Shown: positions 52,150 through 62,941, counted from the stretch's first letter. The stretch is DNA of 64,000 nt from Aromatoleum toluolicum (GCF_012911005.2 NZ_WTVS01000022.1:1-64000), one strand, 5' to 3'. The notes: generated by a model from the sequence alone, not told the origin. Numbers and translations: made by a program.

Positions 52150-53676
52150 TCAGCCGCGCGCCGCCGCCCACGGGGCGTCTTCGCCCAGCAGGCGCGCGAC
52201 GTCGCGCAGCGCGCGGCGGCCGAGGCGGGCGTAGCCGGGGCCGTGCCAGCCGCACACGAAGGCCGCCGCGGCGCGCAGCTGCGGGTCGTCGCCGGCGTAG
52301 TGCGCGAGGCGGACGCGCGCGACATCGATGTCGTGCACGAAACCGAGCGCGTTCTGGGCGCGGACGATGGTCGCAACGTAGCGCCGGGTAGGCTTGGCTG
52401 GCAACAGCGGGGCGAAGAACTCGAGCGCATAGCGCAGGCGCTTGAGGGCGATGCGCAGTGCGTGCAGGTGGGTGCGGCTGCGGTCGGCCGCCGCGGCATG
52501 GCGGCGTCGGACCTTCTTGCGCAGGCGCTCGAGCTGGCGCACCGCGAAGTCGGCGAGCGCGCGGTCGCCCCGGGCGCCGTCGTCCGGCAGGGCGTGCAGT
52601 GCCGCGGTCAGGCCGATCATGAGGCGGCCCTGGGCGGCAGGGTCGAGCGCATGCACGGACTCGCTGCGCGCGCGCTCGCGTTCGGCGCGGATGCGCTCGG
52701 CCAGCGCGATGACGGAGTCGGCCTCGCTGCCGCTGTGCCCGGCTTCGTCGGTGGCCACCGGTGCGAGGATCTCGTTGTACAGGACGTCCAGATCGCGCGC
52801 TTCGGCGAAGGTGCGCGCGTTCTCGCCGAGGCGCGCGCGCCAGTGTTCGACGAATTCGGCGGGCAGGATCGGCGCGAAGAGGCTCAGCAGGGTGCGCAGG
52901 CGCCGCAAGGCGACGCGCAACTGGTGGATGAATTCGGGCGCGCCGTCCTCGGTCGCGCCGACGGCGTTGGCCTGCCACTGGCGCAGGCAGGAATAGGCGA
53001 GGGCGCGGAAGGCCGCGAGCGGCGAGTCGCCGGTGCCGATGGCCGACGCTTCGGCGCGCGCGGGCGCTTGCCGTGTGCCGAGGTGGAGCGCGTAGCCGCG
53101 TTCGGCCTTGCTGATGTCGCTGGGCATCAGCGGGTTGTCGGCGGCGAGGCGGCAGGCGAGCAGCAGCAGGTCGAGCGGCGTGCCGGCGACGAGTTCGAGC
53201 TCGAGTTCGCTGATCGGCGCGCGCCGATCGCCGGCGACGACTTCCCCGGTGTCGATCATCATCAGGATGCGCACCTTGTCGTCGGGCGCAAACAGGCGCG
53301 TTTCGCGCCGGAAGCGGGTCGAGAAGACGGGTGCGAGGTCGGGCGCGTGGCGGGTGAGGAGCTTGCGCACCTTGGGGGCATCGACCGCGCTGAAGTCGAA
53401 GCTGCCGGAAAAAGGCTGTTCCCACTCGGGTCGGCTGGTGAGGCCGGTCGTGGATTCGGCCGCGCACTTCACGGTCTGCAGTTCGACGCGCCCGTGCCGG
53501 CGGGTGCGCAGGGCGATCTTGCGCTCCTTGAGCCGCAGGTCCGGCGTGTCGAAATAGGTGTTGTCGAGCGTCTTGGCGCTCCCCTGGCGGGCGGCGCCGG
53601 CCACCAGCGGATGGCGCCGCAGCGCGGCCAGGGCCTTGGGGGGCAGCGCGAGTTTGAGTTCGATTTCCTGGCTCAT
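52150..53676 (-). CDS. CYTH and CHAD domain-containing protein
   Basis: A 508-residue two-domain protein. The N-terminal CYTH domain (about 1-200) has the hallmark EIELKL at residues 4-9 and a triphosphate tunnel fold; members hydrolyse inorganic triphosphate. The C-terminal CHAD domain (about 215-500) is a helical bundle with conserved histidines and Arg/Lys-rich helices (HQLRVALRRLRTLLSLF and HLHALRIALKRLRYALEFF) that binds polyphosphate in studied members. The start at 53676 is the first Met before EIELKL. sixA follows downstream, a neighbour also seen in other genomes. Confidence 0.93.
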   Translation of the reverse strand: MSQEIELKLALPPKALAALRRHPLVAGAARQGSAKTLDNTYFDTPDLRLKERKIALRTRRHGRVELQTVKCAAESTTGLTSRPEWEQPFSGSFDFSAVDAPKVRKLLTRHAPDLAPVFSTRFRRETRLFAPDDKVRILMMIDTGEVVAGDRRAPISELELELVAGTPLDLLLLACRLAADNPLMPSDISKAERGYALHLGTRQAPARAEASAIGTGDSPLAAFRALAYSCLRQWQANAVGATEDGAPEFIHQLRVALRRLRTLLSLFAPILPAEFVEHWRARLGENARTFAEARDLDVLYNEILAPVATDEAGHSGSEADSVIALAERIRAERERARSESVHALDPAAQGRLMIGLTAALHALPDDGARGDRALADFAVRQLERLRKKVRRRHAAAADRSRTHLHALRIALKRLRYALEFFAPLLPAKPTRRYVATIVRAQNALGFVHDIDVARVRLAHYAGDDPQLRAAAAFVCGWHGPGYARLGRRALRDVARLLGEDAPWAAARG

Positions 53677-53798
53677 GAGGCTCGTTCACCCGATGGTAGG
53701 GGGCTGATTCTATGCGCGCGCCAGCTCCGCGTCATGCGCGCAAGTGCCGGGTGAAACATTTCAGCCGGTGTTTGCGCGCCCTGGCGGCATGCCCTGCG

Positions 53799-56483
53799 TC
53801 AGTCCTCGCTGAACACCAGCTGCCACAGTCGGCGCACCGATTCGCGCGCGAACGCCACTTCCAGCGGCTGGACGCGCGAGGGCAGGTCGTTGAGGCGCTG
53901 GCGGTGCTGCAGGTGGCGGAACATGCGGTAGCTGTCGCCGCAGCGGCCCGCGAGGCCGGCCGGGATCAGGTTGAGATCGCCGGCGATGCGCAGCAGGGCG
54001 ATGTTGCCGAGGTTGCCGGTGAGCTCCGGATATTGATGCGCATGGCCGAGCACGAGGTACTGGACGAGGAACTCGACGTCGATAAGGCCGCCGAGATCGT
54101 GCTTGAGATCGAAGAGCTCGCTCTTGCCCGCGTGTGCATCGCGCATCTTGTGGCGCATCTCGAGCACGTCGGCGTGCAGCTTGTCGAGGTCGCGCGGCTG
54201 GCGCAGGATCTCGCAGCGGATGCGTTCGAAGGCTTCGCCGAGCACCGGGTCGCCGGCGGCGAAGCGCGCGCGCGTGAGCGCCTGGTGCTCCCACACCCAG
54301 GCGGACTCGAGCTGGTACTTGCGGAAGGAGTCGAGCGAGCATACGAGCATGCCGGATTCGCCGTTGGGGCGCAGGCGCAGGTCGGTCTCGAACATGATGC
54401 CCGCGGCCGTCTGGCTCGACAGCCAGGTGTTCAGGCGCTGGCCGAGGCGGGCGTAGACCTCGGGTGCTTCGGGCGCGTCGTCGTCGTGCAGGTACACGAG
54501 GTCGAGGTCGCTCGCGTAGCCGAGCTCCTTGCCGCCGAGCTTTCCGTAGGCGATCACGGCGAACTTGGGTTCGTCGCGATGGCGGATCTTGATCTTGCGC
54601 CAGATCGTCGGGATGCTCAGGTTCAGCATCATGTCGGCGAGCGCCGAGAGGTGGTCGGCGAGTTTTTCGACCGTGAGCATGCCGGCGATGTCCTGCATCA
54701 GCAGCCGGAACACGAGCGCGTGGTGCTGTTCGCGCATCATGTCCATCTGCCGCTCCATGTCGGGTTCGGCGGCGTCTACGGCTTCGGCGATCTGCTGGCG
54801 CAGCGTTGCCCAGTCGGGGGCCGTCTGGAGTACGCGCGCGTCGAGCAGTTCGTCGAGCAGGATGGGGTGACGGATAAGGAACTGCGCGGCCCAGCGCGAC
54901 GCGTTCATGAGGTCGGCGACGCGGCGCAGCGCCTGCGGGTATTGCTGCAGTAGCGCGAGATAGGCGCCGCGGCGGCTGATCGATTCGAGGAGGTCGAGGC
55001 AGCGCCCGAGCGTCTCGTCGGCGCCGGAGGTGCTGGCGGCGGCTTCGATGACACGCGGGATCAGCGCATCGAGGCGGCTGCGGATGTGGTTGGGCAGTTG
55101 CTGGTAGCGGTTGCCGGTGCGGATCGCGGCGAGGCGGCGCGCGGCGGCGGGCGGGTCGCGGTAGCCCAGCTTGGTGAGCGTGGCTTCGGCCTGGCCGGAG
55201 TCGCCGGCCGAGGCCCACATGCTGTCGAGCGTATGGCCTTCCTCCGCAGGGTCGCCGAAGACCTGCTCGAAGTGCCGGCTCACCATCGCGCGGTAGCGGT
55301 CGAGCACGTCGAGCAGGGCAGCGAAGTCAGGGAAGCCCATCGCGCGTGCGATGCGTGCGCGGTCCTCGTCGTTGCCGGGCAGGTCGTGCGTCTGCGCGTC
55401 GTCGAGGTACTGCAGGCGGTGTTCGAGGCGACGCAGGAATTCGTAGGCCTCGCCGAGTTCGGCAACCGCCTCCGGGGCAAGGAAGCCGCGCTCGCCGAGG
55501 CGCGCGAGCACCTTGAGCGTCGGGCGGATCTGCAGCTGGGTTTCGCGCCCGCCGCGGATGATCTGGAAGACCTGGGCGATGAACTCGATCTCGCGGATGC
55601 CGCCGGGCCCCAGCTTGATGTTGTTGGCGCGGTCGCGGCGCGCGACTTCGCGGCGGATCTGCGCGTGCAGGTCGCGCATCGCGTTGATGGCGCCGAAGTC
55701 GAGATACTTGCGATAGACGAAGGGGCGGGCGATCTTCTCCAGTTCCTCGAAGCGTTCGCCGGCGAGCACGCGAGCCTTGATCCACGCGTAGCGCTCCCAT
55801 TCGCGCCCCTGGGTGATGAAGTAGTTCTCCAGCATGTCGAAGGAGCACACCAGCGGCCCCGAGTCGCCGTTCGGGCGCAGGCGCATGTCGACGCGGAACA
55901 CCTGGCCGTGCTCGGTGATCTCGGCCAGCGCCTGGATCAGCTGCTTGCCGAGGCGTTCGAAGAACTCGAAGTTGCTGAGGACCTTCGCCCCGCCGGTTTC
56001 GCCGTCCTCGGGATAGATGAAGATCAGGTCGATGTCAGAAGAGACGTTGAGTTCGCGTCCGCCGAGCTTGCCCATGCCGACAACGAGCAGCTCCTGCTCC
56101 CAGCCGGTCTGCGATACCGGGGCGCCGTAGCGTTGCACCATGGCCTCGCGCAGCACGTCGTGGGCGGCGCGGATCGTGACTTCGGCGAGCACGGTCATCG
56201 TTTCGGTGACTTCGGCGAGGTCGGCCATGCCGTTGAGGTCGCGCACGATGAGGTGGCACATGACCCAGGTGCGCAGGTCGCGCAGCGTGCCGCGCAGGCG
56301 GGCCTCGTCGAGCCCGGATGCGGCCATGAAGGCCTGCATCGGCGCGGCGTCGAGCGGCCGGTCGTGCGAGGCTGCGAGCCGTTCGGCGAGCCAGGCGCGG
56401 CCGTCGAGCATGCGCTGCAGGTAGCGCGACAGCGTGGCGGCGTAACAAATTGCTTCGGAGGGCTGCTTGAGTGATTCGGACAT
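53799..56483 (-). CDS. glnE: Bifunctional glutamine synthetase adenylyltransferase/deadenylase
   Basis: GlnE adds or removes AMP on glutamine synthetase under the control of PII. The 894-residue protein has the two nucleotidyltransferase-like domains: N-terminal deadenylase with SSDIDLIFIYPEDGE (about residues 147-161) and C-terminal adenylyltransferase with YASDLDLVYLHDDD (about 656-669), each followed by a helical GlnD/PII-linked region. The GKLGG motif occurs before both active sites (GMGKLGGRELN and AYGKLGGKELG). It is divergent from yhdP and ends about 120 bases before the CYTH-CHAD start, on the same strand. Confidence 0.96.
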   Translation of the reverse strand: MSESLKQPSEAICYAATLSRYLQRMLDGRAWLAERLAASHDRPLDAAPMQAFMAASGLDEARLRGTLRDLRTWVMCHLIVRDLNGMADLAEVTETMTVLAEVTIRAAHDVLREAMVQRYGAPVSQTGWEQELLVVGMGKLGGRELNVSSDIDLIFIYPEDGETGGAKVLSNFEFFERLGKQLIQALAEITEHGQVFRVDMRLRPNGDSGPLVCSFDMLENYFITQGREWERYAWIKARVLAGERFEELEKIARPFVYRKYLDFGAINAMRDLHAQIRREVARRDRANNIKLGPGGIREIEFIAQVFQIIRGGRETQLQIRPTLKVLARLGERGFLAPEAVAELGEAYEFLRRLEHRLQYLDDAQTHDLPGNDEDRARIARAMGFPDFAALLDVLDRYRAMVSRHFEQVFGDPAEEGHTLDSMWASAGDSGQAEATLTKLGYRDPPAAARRLAAIRTGNRYQQLPNHIRSRLDALIPRVIEAAASTSGADETLGRCLDLLESISRRGAYLALLQQYPQALRRVADLMNASRWAAQFLIRHPILLDELLDARVLQTAPDWATLRQQIAEAVDAAEPDMERQMDMMREQHHALVFRLLMQDIAGMLTVEKLADHLSALADMMLNLSIPTIWRKIKIRHRDEPKFAVIAYGKLGGKELGYASDLDLVYLHDDDAPEAPEVYARLGQRLNTWLSSQTAAGIMFETDLRLRPNGESGMLVCSLDSFRKYQLESAWVWEHQALTRARFAAGDPVLGEAFERIRCEILRQPRDLDKLHADVLEMRHKMRDAHAGKSELFDLKHDLGGLIDVEFLVQYLVLGHAHQYPELTGNLGNIALLRIAGDLNLIPAGLAGRCGDSYRMFRHLQHRQRLNDLPSRVQPLEVAFARESVRRLWQLVFSED

Positions 56484-56507
56484 GGGAGGCGAGCTCAGGA
56501 TCGTTGA

Positions 56508-56513
56508 TAGAAT
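56508..56513 (+). promoter_or_regulatory. Putative -10 box (TAGAAT) between glnE and yhdP
   Basis: GATAGAATGCG lies in the divergent gap, 113 bases before the yhdP start. It matches the TAGAAT core seen before other + strand genes. Confidence 0.3.
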
Positions 56514-56625
56514 GCGCGGTTCCCCGGACGCTTGAGCTGGTGCCGACGCTCAGGATGCAGACTGGATTGTATCGAACCCGGTCCGCATTCACTTGCACCG
56601 CAGCGCCGCCCCCGCCTTATTGCCG

Positions 56626-59600
56626 ATGAACGCTCCCCACGCCCACCTTCCTGACGTCCGTTCCATGGTGTCGACCGCGCGTCGTGGTCGCCTGTGGCGC
56701 GTGCTGTCGGTCGTGCTGCTGGTGGCGTGGTTCGTGGCGGGGGCAGGTTATTTGTTCGTGCGCGAGGTTCTGGTGCCGCGTGTGGGCGAGTTTCGCGAGG
56801 AAGTGGCCGGTGCGATTTCAGATGCGGCCGGGCTGCCGGTGTCGATCGAGGGCCTGGCCGCCGACCTGTCGGGCCTGCGCCCGCGCCTGCATCTCGCCGG
56901 ATTCGAACTCAAGGACAGCGCCGGGCGTCCCGCGCTGCGCCTGGAAAGCATCGACGCGACCCTGTCGTGGTCTTCGCTGCTGCGCGCCGAGCCGCACTTC
57001 CACCGCATCGAGCTGAACGGTCCCGTGCTCGCCATGCGGCGCGAGGTCGACGGCGCGATCTACATCGCCGGCGTGCGCATCGACCCGGAGGAGACCGCCG
57101 ACGGGACGCTGGCGGACTGGTTGTTCGCGCAGCGCGAGATCGTCGTGCGCGATGCGAGCCTGGGCTGGACCGACGCGCTGCGCGGCGCCCCCGAGCTGAA
57201 CCTCGCCGGGGTGCAGTTCCGCCTGCTGCGCAGCGGCCCGCGCTACCAGTTCGCGCTGCAGGCACACGCGCCGGCGGAGCTCGCGCCGATGGTGGAGGTG
57301 CGTGGCGACCTGGCGAGCCGCACGCCGGCCGATCCCTTGTCTTGGCTGGGGCAGGTGTATCTCGCGGCGGACGACGCGAGCCTGGGCGGCTGGCGCACCT
57401 GGATCGATTACCCGGTGGCGCTGGCAGGTGAGGGCGGGGTGCGCGCATGGGTCGGACTCGGGGACGGGGGCGTCAATGCGCTGGCGGTCGATCTCGCGCT
57501 CGACGATGTGCATACGCGCCTCGGCGACGACCTGCCGGTGCTCGAACTTGCGGGCGTGCGCGGGCGCCTTTCGGGGCGGCGCACGCCGGATGGCATCGAG
57601 TTCTCGGCGCGCGGGCTGGAGCTCGCGACCGTCGATGGCCTCGCGATCGCGCCCACGGATCTCGACCTGGTGTTGCACGGCACCGGCGACGGCACGCCGG
57701 ACGGCGGCAAGTTCACCAGCGGGCGCCTCGATTTCCGCGTGCTCAGCAACCTGGCGGCGCACCTGCCGTTCGATCCGGCCGTGCGTCAGCGCCTCGGTGC
57801 GTTCGCGCCGCAGGGTACGCTCGACGACCTGCGTCTAGAGTGGCGCGGCGCACCCGAGCGGCTCGAGACGTGGAAGATCCACGCCCGTTTCGACGGCATC
57901 GCGCTCAATCCGCAAGGGGCCATTCCCGGCCTCGCGGGCATGTCGGGAGAGCTCGAGGGCGACGAGCGCAGCGGACGCTTCCGCATTGCCGGCCAGAACG
58001 CCGCGCTGGAATTGCCGGCGGTGTTCCCCGAGTCGCACGTCGGATTTTCGAGCCTGCGCGCGGACGGACGCTGGACGCAATCTGCCGGGCGGCTCGAGAT
58101 CGCGCTCGACAGCGCGAACTTCGAAAATCCCGATGCGACCGGCACAGCGTCCGGGCGCTATTGGCCCGCCGCCGAGGGGGCCGGCGAGATCGACCTGAAC
58201 GCCCGCCTGACACGTGCCGAGAGCGGCGCGGTGTGGCGCTACCTGCCGCACGTCGTGAATGACGAGACGCGGAACTGGTTGCGGCACGGCATCGTCGGCG
58301 GGCGAGTGCCGGATGCGCGCCTGCGCCTGAAGGGCAATCTCGATGATTTTCCCTTCCGTGACCGCAAATCGGGCGAGTTCCTCGTGACCACGCGCGTGTT
58401 CGGCGCGCGGCTGGACTACGCCGAGGGGTGGCCGTCGATCACCAACATCGACGGCGAGGTGCGCTTCGAGGGGCCGGGCATGCGCATCACAGCCGATCGC
58501 GCGCGCATCTTCGGCGTCGCGCTCGCGAACGTCGTCGCCGATGTGCCCGACCTCGACGCACCGGGCGGCGAGATCATGAGCATCCATGGCCGCGCATCCG
58601 GGCCGACAGCCGATTTCCTGCGTTTCGTCTCCGAGAGCCCGGTGTCGCGGCGCATCAACGGATTCACCGATGCGATGCGTGCCGAAGGCACGGGCGCGCT
58701 CGACCTGAAGCTGGTGCTGCCGCTGCGCGACATCGATGCCAGCTCGGTGAAGGGCGAGTATCGGTTCGCGGCCAATCGCCTTACCGTGGTCGATGGTCTG
58801 CCACCCTTGACCGAGGCGGCAGGGGTGGTGCGCTTCACCGAGAACGATCTGGAAATCCCCGAGGCGCGCGCACGCCTGTACGGCGAGCCGATGCAACTTG
58901 CGGCGCGCACCGCCAAGGACGGGGGCGTGGTCTTCGACGCCCGCGGCGCGCTCAAGGTGCAGGCGGTGCGCGAGGCGCACGATTGGCCCGGCCTTGATCA
59001 CCTCTCCGGCGGCACCGAGTGGCAGGCCAACATCGACGTGCGTTCGCAGGGCACGCGCGTGGTGGTCGATTCCGGATTGGCGGGCGTCGCGTCCAGCCTG
59101 CCCGAGCCGCTGAACAAGAGCGCCGCCGCTGCGTGGCCGCTGCGCGTGATGCTGGATTTCCCCGCGAATGGCAGATCCGAGAGCCTGAGCGTCGCGCTGG
59201 AGGGGCGCGGCGACCTGTTGCTGGAGCGCCGTCGCGAAGGCGACGCGTGGGGCGCGGTGCGCGGCGGGGTCGGCGTGCATGCCGGAATTCCCTCCGGCGA
59301 GTCGGGCTTCTCGATCGCGGCGAAACTCGACGAATTCGACGTCGATGCCTGGCGCAAGGTGCTCGATGCGGCCACGGCGGGCGAGCACCAGGACGCGCAG
59401 GCGGGACGCTCGATCGCCGTCGCCGGGGTGGACCTGCGGGCGAAGCGCCTCACCGGCTTCGGCCACGAACTCGGCGACGCGCATGTCAGTGCGCGTGCCG
59501 ACGATGGTGGCTGGAAGGGGCGGATCGAAAGCCGCGAGGCCGAGGGGGATTTCGACTGGCGCGAAGGCGGCGACGGCACCCTGCGCGCACGTCTGAAGCG

Positions 59601-60525
59601 CCTGGTCCTGGCCGGGAACCATGATGCCGCCACGGAGGCGCCCGATGCGGCCGAGAGCGCCACGGAAACGGAGGAACCGCCGAGCCGCCTGCCTGCCCTC
59701 GACATCGTCGTCGACCGCTTCTCGCTGCGCGGCATCGAATTCGGCCGTCTCGAATTGCAGGCGCGCAATCGCGGCGGGATGTGGCACCTCGATTCCGTGT
59801 CCCTCGCGAATCCGGACGGCAAACTGGGCGGTTCCGGCCTGTGGCGTCCCGGCACTCGGCCGCAGACGGATCTGGATTTCCGCCTCGAGGCGCGCGACAT
59901 CGGTCAGCTCGCAAGCCGGCTCGGCTACGGGGAGGTCGTGCGCGGCGGCAAGGCGGTGCTGGCGGGCAAGATCGCCTGGCGCGGCGCCCCGACGCGCATC
60001 CACTATCCCTCGCTGACCGGAACGATGATGGTCGAGGCCGAGGACGGGCAGTTCCGCAAGCTCAATCCGGGGATGGGGCGCCTCCTTGGCGTGCTCAGCC
60101 TGCAGTCCCTGCCGCGGCGCCTCACGCTCGACTTTCGCGACGTGTTCAGCGAAGGATTCGCCTTCGATAGCATTTCCGGTAGCATCAAGGCGGCTTCGGG
60201 GCAGTTGCGCACCGACGACCTGCAGATCCGCGGCCCCTCGGCGCGGGTGCGGATGAGTGGTTCCGTGGACCTCGAGGACGAGACGCAGGACCTGCGCGTG
60301 CGGGTGCAGCCGACGCTGGCCGAATCGGTCGCGCTGGGCACGGCCGCCGGACTCATCAACCCGGTCGCGGGCGTGGTCGCGTATGTCGCGCAGAAGGCGT
60401 TGAGCGATCCGATCGAGAGGATGTTCGCGTTCAGTTATTCGATTACCGGCAACTGGGCCGACCCGAAAGTCGAGAAACTCTCCGCCGCGAACCCCGGCAC
60501 GGCGGACCCATCGAAGCAGGAGTGA
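56626..60525 (+). CDS. yhdP: YhdP-family AsmA-like envelope protein
   Basis: A 1299-residue single-pass inner-membrane protein with a large periplasmic part. In E. coli YhdP belongs to the AsmA-like group that moves phospholipids to the outer membrane. A transmembrane segment (about residues 25-45) is followed by repeating beta-strand-rich segments, the DUF3971-like middle and an AsmA-like C-terminal region near SASGQLRTDDLQI. The final part, VALGTAAGLINPVAGVVAYVAQ, is hydrophobic. The ATG at 56626 was chosen; a TTG upstream and an ATG at 56665 are alternatives. The nitrilase gene overlaps its stop. Confidence 0.92.
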   Translation: MNAPHAHLPDVRSMVSTARRGRLWRVLSVVLLVAWFVAGAGYLFVREVLVPRVGEFREEVAGAISDAAGLPVSIEGLAADLSGLRPRLHLAGFELKDSAGRPALRLESIDATLSWSSLLRAEPHFHRIELNGPVLAMRREVDGAIYIAGVRIDPEETADGTLADWLFAQREIVVRDASLGWTDALRGAPELNLAGVQFRLLRSGPRYQFALQAHAPAELAPMVEVRGDLASRTPADPLSWLGQVYLAADDASLGGWRTWIDYPVALAGEGGVRAWVGLGDGGVNALAVDLALDDVHTRLGDDLPVLELAGVRGRLSGRRTPDGIEFSARGLELATVDGLAIAPTDLDLVLHGTGDGTPDGGKFTSGRLDFRVLSNLAAHLPFDPAVRQRLGAFAPQGTLDDLRLEWRGAPERLETWKIHARFDGIALNPQGAIPGLAGMSGELEGDERSGRFRIAGQNAALELPAVFPESHVGFSSLRADGRWTQSAGRLEIALDSANFENPDATGTASGRYWPAAEGAGEIDLNARLTRAESGAVWRYLPHVVNDETRNWLRHGIVGGRVPDARLRLKGNLDDFPFRDRKSGEFLVTTRVFGARLDYAEGWPSITNIDGEVRFEGPGMRITADRARIFGVALANVVADVPDLDAPGGEIMSIHGRASGPTADFLRFVSESPVSRRINGFTDAMRAEGTGALDLKLVLPLRDIDASSVKGEYRFAANRLTVVDGLPPLTEAAGVVRFTENDLEIPEARARLYGEPMQLAARTAKDGGVVFDARGALKVQAVREAHDWPGLDHLSGGTEWQANIDVRSQGTRVVVDSGLAGVASSLPEPLNKSAAAAWPLRVMLDFPANGRSESLSVALEGRGDLLLERRREGDAWGAVRGGVGVHAGIPSGESGFSIAAKLDEFDVDAWRKVLDAATAGEHQDAQAGRSIAVAGVDLRAKRLTGFGHELGDAHVSARADDGGWKGRIESREAEGDFDWREGGDGTLRARLKRLVLAGNHDAATEAPDAAESATETEEPPSRLPALDIVVDRFSLRGIEFGRLELQARNRGGMWHLDSVSLANPDGKLGGSGLWRPGTRPQTDLDFRLEARDIGQLASRLGYGEVVRGGKAVLAGKIAWRGAPTRIHYPSLTGTMMVEAEDGQFRKLNPGMGRLLGVLSLQSLPRRLTLDFRDVFSEGFAFDSISGSIKAASGQLRTDDLQIRGPSARVRMSGSVDLEDETQDLRVRVQPTLAESVALGTAAGLINPVAGVVAYVAQKALSDPIERMFAFSYSITGNWADPKVEKLSAANPGTADPSKQE

Positions 60526-61379
60526 GCAGCTTGAACCGTTCCGCCCCGTCCGCAGCCCCGGTGCCCCCCGTGCGTATCGCCGCGATCCAGACCGTCTCCG
60601 GCCCCGATGTCGGCGACAACCTGCGCGTCGCCGGCGAGCTGATCGCCGAGGCCGCGGCCGCCGGTGCGAAGCTCGTCGCCTTGCCCGAATATTTCCCGCT
60701 GATCACTGCCGACGAGACCGTCAAGGTGGCGATCCGCGAAGCCGAGGGCAGCGGCCCGATCCAGGACTTCATGCGCGAAACCGCCGTGCGTCACGGAATA
60801 TGGCTCGTCGGCGGCACGATCCCGCTGGTGGCCGACGCCGACGCCAAAGTGCGCAATTCCACGCTGGTGTTCGACGACAGTGGCGAACGCGTCGCGCGCT
60901 ACGACAAGATCCACCTGTTCGGCTTCCAGAAGGGCGCCGAACGCTATGATGAGGCCGCGACGATCGAGGCGGGCAGGGCGGTGGTGACCTTCGACGCCCC
61001 ATGCGGGCGTGTCGGACTGTCGGTGTGCTACGACCTGCGCTTCCCCGAGCTCTTCCGTGCGATGGGCGCGGTCGACCTCATCATCCTGCCCGCGGCCTTC
61101 ACCTACACCACCGGCCGCGACCACTGGGAGGTGCTGCTGCGTGCCCGCGCCATCGAGAACCAGTGCTACGTGATGGCGCCGGCCCAGGGCGGGCGCCATC
61201 CGAGCGGCCGCGTCACCTGGGGCCACACGCTGATCGCCGACCCGTGGGGCGAAGTCCTCGCATGCCGCGACGAAGGACCGGGTGTGGTGTGGGCGGATCT
61301 CGACCCTGCGCGCATCGCCGCCGTGCGCGAGAGCCTGCCGGCGCTGCGCCACCGCTGCCTCGGCACGGCTAACGCCTGA
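60522..61379 (+). CDS. Carbon-nitrogen hydrolase family protein (Nit/omega-amidase type)
   Basis: A 285-residue cytosolic amidase of the nitrilase superfamily. The catalytic Glu-Lys-Cys triad is visible: LPEYFPL (Glu56), [10 protein letters not shown] (Lys129) and [13 protein letters not shown] (Cys169). The closest known group is Nit1/Nit2, which hydrolyses deaminated glutathione or 2-oxo acid omega-amides; the substrate here is not proved. The GTG at 60522 overlaps the yhdP stop (GTGA); a TTG at 60531 behind AGGAG is an alternative start. yhdP-nit-tldD is a conserved order in betaproteobacteria. Confidence 0.93.
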   Translation: MSSLNRSAPSAAPVPPVRIAAIQTVSGPDVGDNLRVAGELIAEAAAAGAKLVALPEYFPLITADETVKVAIREAEGSGPIQDFMRETAVRHGIWLVGGTIPLVADADAKVRNSTLVFDDSGERVARYDKIHLFGFQKGAERYDEAATIEAGRAVVTFDAPCGRVGLSVCYDLRFPELFRAMGAVDLIILPAAFTYTTGRDHWEVLLRARAIENQCYVMAPAQGGRHPSGRVTWGHTLIADPWGEVLACRDEGPGVVWADLDPARIAAVRESLPALRHRCLGTANA

Positions 61380-61455
61380 CGACGGCACCGACCTTTTTGA
61401 CCTTATTCGTGTTGTCCGTGTCGAATGGACCGGACCTCCCCAACCTGGACGAACA

Positions 61456-62901
61456 ATGAGCCGAGCACAGAACCCCCTCAAGGTCGCCGACCGTTACCTC
61501 CTCAACCCCTATGATCTGGGCGAGGCGGAAGTGGAGAAGGTGTTCCGCAAGCTGATGCGCCATCGCCTCGACTACGCCGACCTGTACTTCCAGTACCACC
61601 GTTCGGAGGGCTGGAGCCTCGAGGAAGGCATCGTCAAGTCAGGCAGCTTCAACATCGAGCAGGGCGTCGGCGTGCGCGCGATCAGCGGCGAGAAAACCGC
61701 CTTCGCCTACTCTGACGACATCTCGCTGCCCGCCCTCACCGCAGCCGCCGAAGCGACGCGCGCGATCGCCGACGCGGGCGGCCGGCGCAGCGTCGCGATC
61801 GCCCCGCATGCCGGCAAGTCGCGCCTGTACCGCGGCGAGGACCCGCTCGCCTCGCTCGACGACACCGCCAAGGTGAAGCTCCTCGAGCGCCTCGAAGGCT
61901 TCGCACGCGGCGAGGATCCGCGCGTCGCGCAGGTCATGGCGCACATCTCCGGCTCCTGGGAAGTCGTGCTCGTCGCGCGCAGCGACGGCCACATGGCGGC
62001 CGACGTCCGCCCGCTGGTGCGCGTGTCGGTCACCGTGATCATGGAAGACAAGGGCCACCGCGAGCAGGGCAGCGCCGGCGGTGGCGGGCGCTTCGACTAC
62101 GGCTACTTCGACGACGATCGCCTGCAGGAGTACGCGCGCGCGGCGGTGCATCAGGCGCGCACCAACCTTGCCGCCGGCCCCGCGCCGGCCGGCACGATGA
62201 GCGTCGTGCTCGGCCCCGGCTGGCCCGGCATCCTGCTGCACGAGGCGATCGGCCACGGCCTCGAGGGTGATTTCAACCGCAAGGGCAGCTCGGCCTTCTC
62301 CGGACGCATGGGCCAGCAGGTGGCGGCGAAGGGCGTCACGGTCGTCGACGACGGCACGCTGCCCGACCGGCGCGGTTCGCTGACGATCGACGACGAGGGC
62401 AATCCGACCGAGCGCACCGTGCTGATCGAGGACGGCATCCTCACCGGCTACATGCAGGACACGATGAACGCCCGCCTCATGGGGGTGAAGCCCACCGGCA
62501 ACGGCCGGCGCGAATCCTTCGCCCACCTGCCGCTGCCGCGCATGACCAACACCTACATGCTGAACGGCGACAAGGCGCCCGAGGAGATCATCAAGTCGGT
62601 GAAGAAAGGCCTGTACGCGGTGAACTTCGGTGGCGGCCAGGTCGACATCACCTCCGGCAAGTTCGTGTTCTCGACCGCCGAGGCCTACCTCATCGAAAAC
62701 GGCAAGGTCACCCGTCCGGTGAAGGGCGCGACACTGATCGGCAACGGCCCGGATGCGCTCACGCGCGTGTCGATGATCGGCAACGACATGGCCCTCGATC
62801 CGGGCGTCGGCACCTGCGGCAAGGACGGCCAGAGCGTCCCGGTAGGCGTCGGCCAGCCCACGCTGCGCCTCGACGGGCTGACCGTCGGCGGCACCGCCTG
62901 A
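61456..62901 (+). CDS. tldD: Metalloprotease TldD
   Basis: TldD is the catalytic partner of PmbA in a heterodimeric protease. The zinc motif [11 protein letters not shown] (HExxxH) is at about residue 262 of 481. The family signatures [34 protein letters not shown] and [17 protein letters not shown] are present. The start at 61456 follows the nitrilase gene by 76 bases; the longer open frame overlaps it. PmbA is encoded at 32129 in this window. It converges on the BON-domain gene. Confidence 0.97.
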   Translation: MSRAQNPLKVADRYLLNPYDLGEAEVEKVFRKLMRHRLDYADLYFQYHRSEGWSLEEGIVKSGSFNIEQGVGVRAISGEKTAFAYSDDISLPALTAAAEATRAIADAGGRRSVAIAPHAGKSRLYRGEDPLASLDDTAKVKLLERLEGFARGEDPRVAQVMAHISGSWEVVLVARSDGHMAADVRPLVRVSVTVIMEDKGHREQGSAGGGGRFDYGYFDDDRLQEYARAAVHQARTNLAAGPAPAGTMSVVLGPGWPGILLHEAIGHGLEGDFNRKGSSAFSGRMGQQVAAKGVTVVDDGTLPDRRGSLTIDDEGNPTERTVLIEDGILTGYMQDTMNARLMGVKPTGNGRRESFAHLPLPRMTNTYMLNGDKAPEEIIKSVKKGLYAVNFGGGQVDITSGKFVFSTAEAYLIENGKVTRPVKGATLIGNGPDALTRVSMIGNDMALDPGVGTCGKDGQSVPVGVGQPTLRLDGLTVGGTA

Positions 62902-62941
62902 CCGGGCGGGGGGATCCCGGCATTGGCGGCGCGCCGACGGT

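Noticed and set aside
57835-60003. 722-codon minus-strand open frame opposite yhdP
   Set aside because: Antisense shadow of yhdP with no domain.
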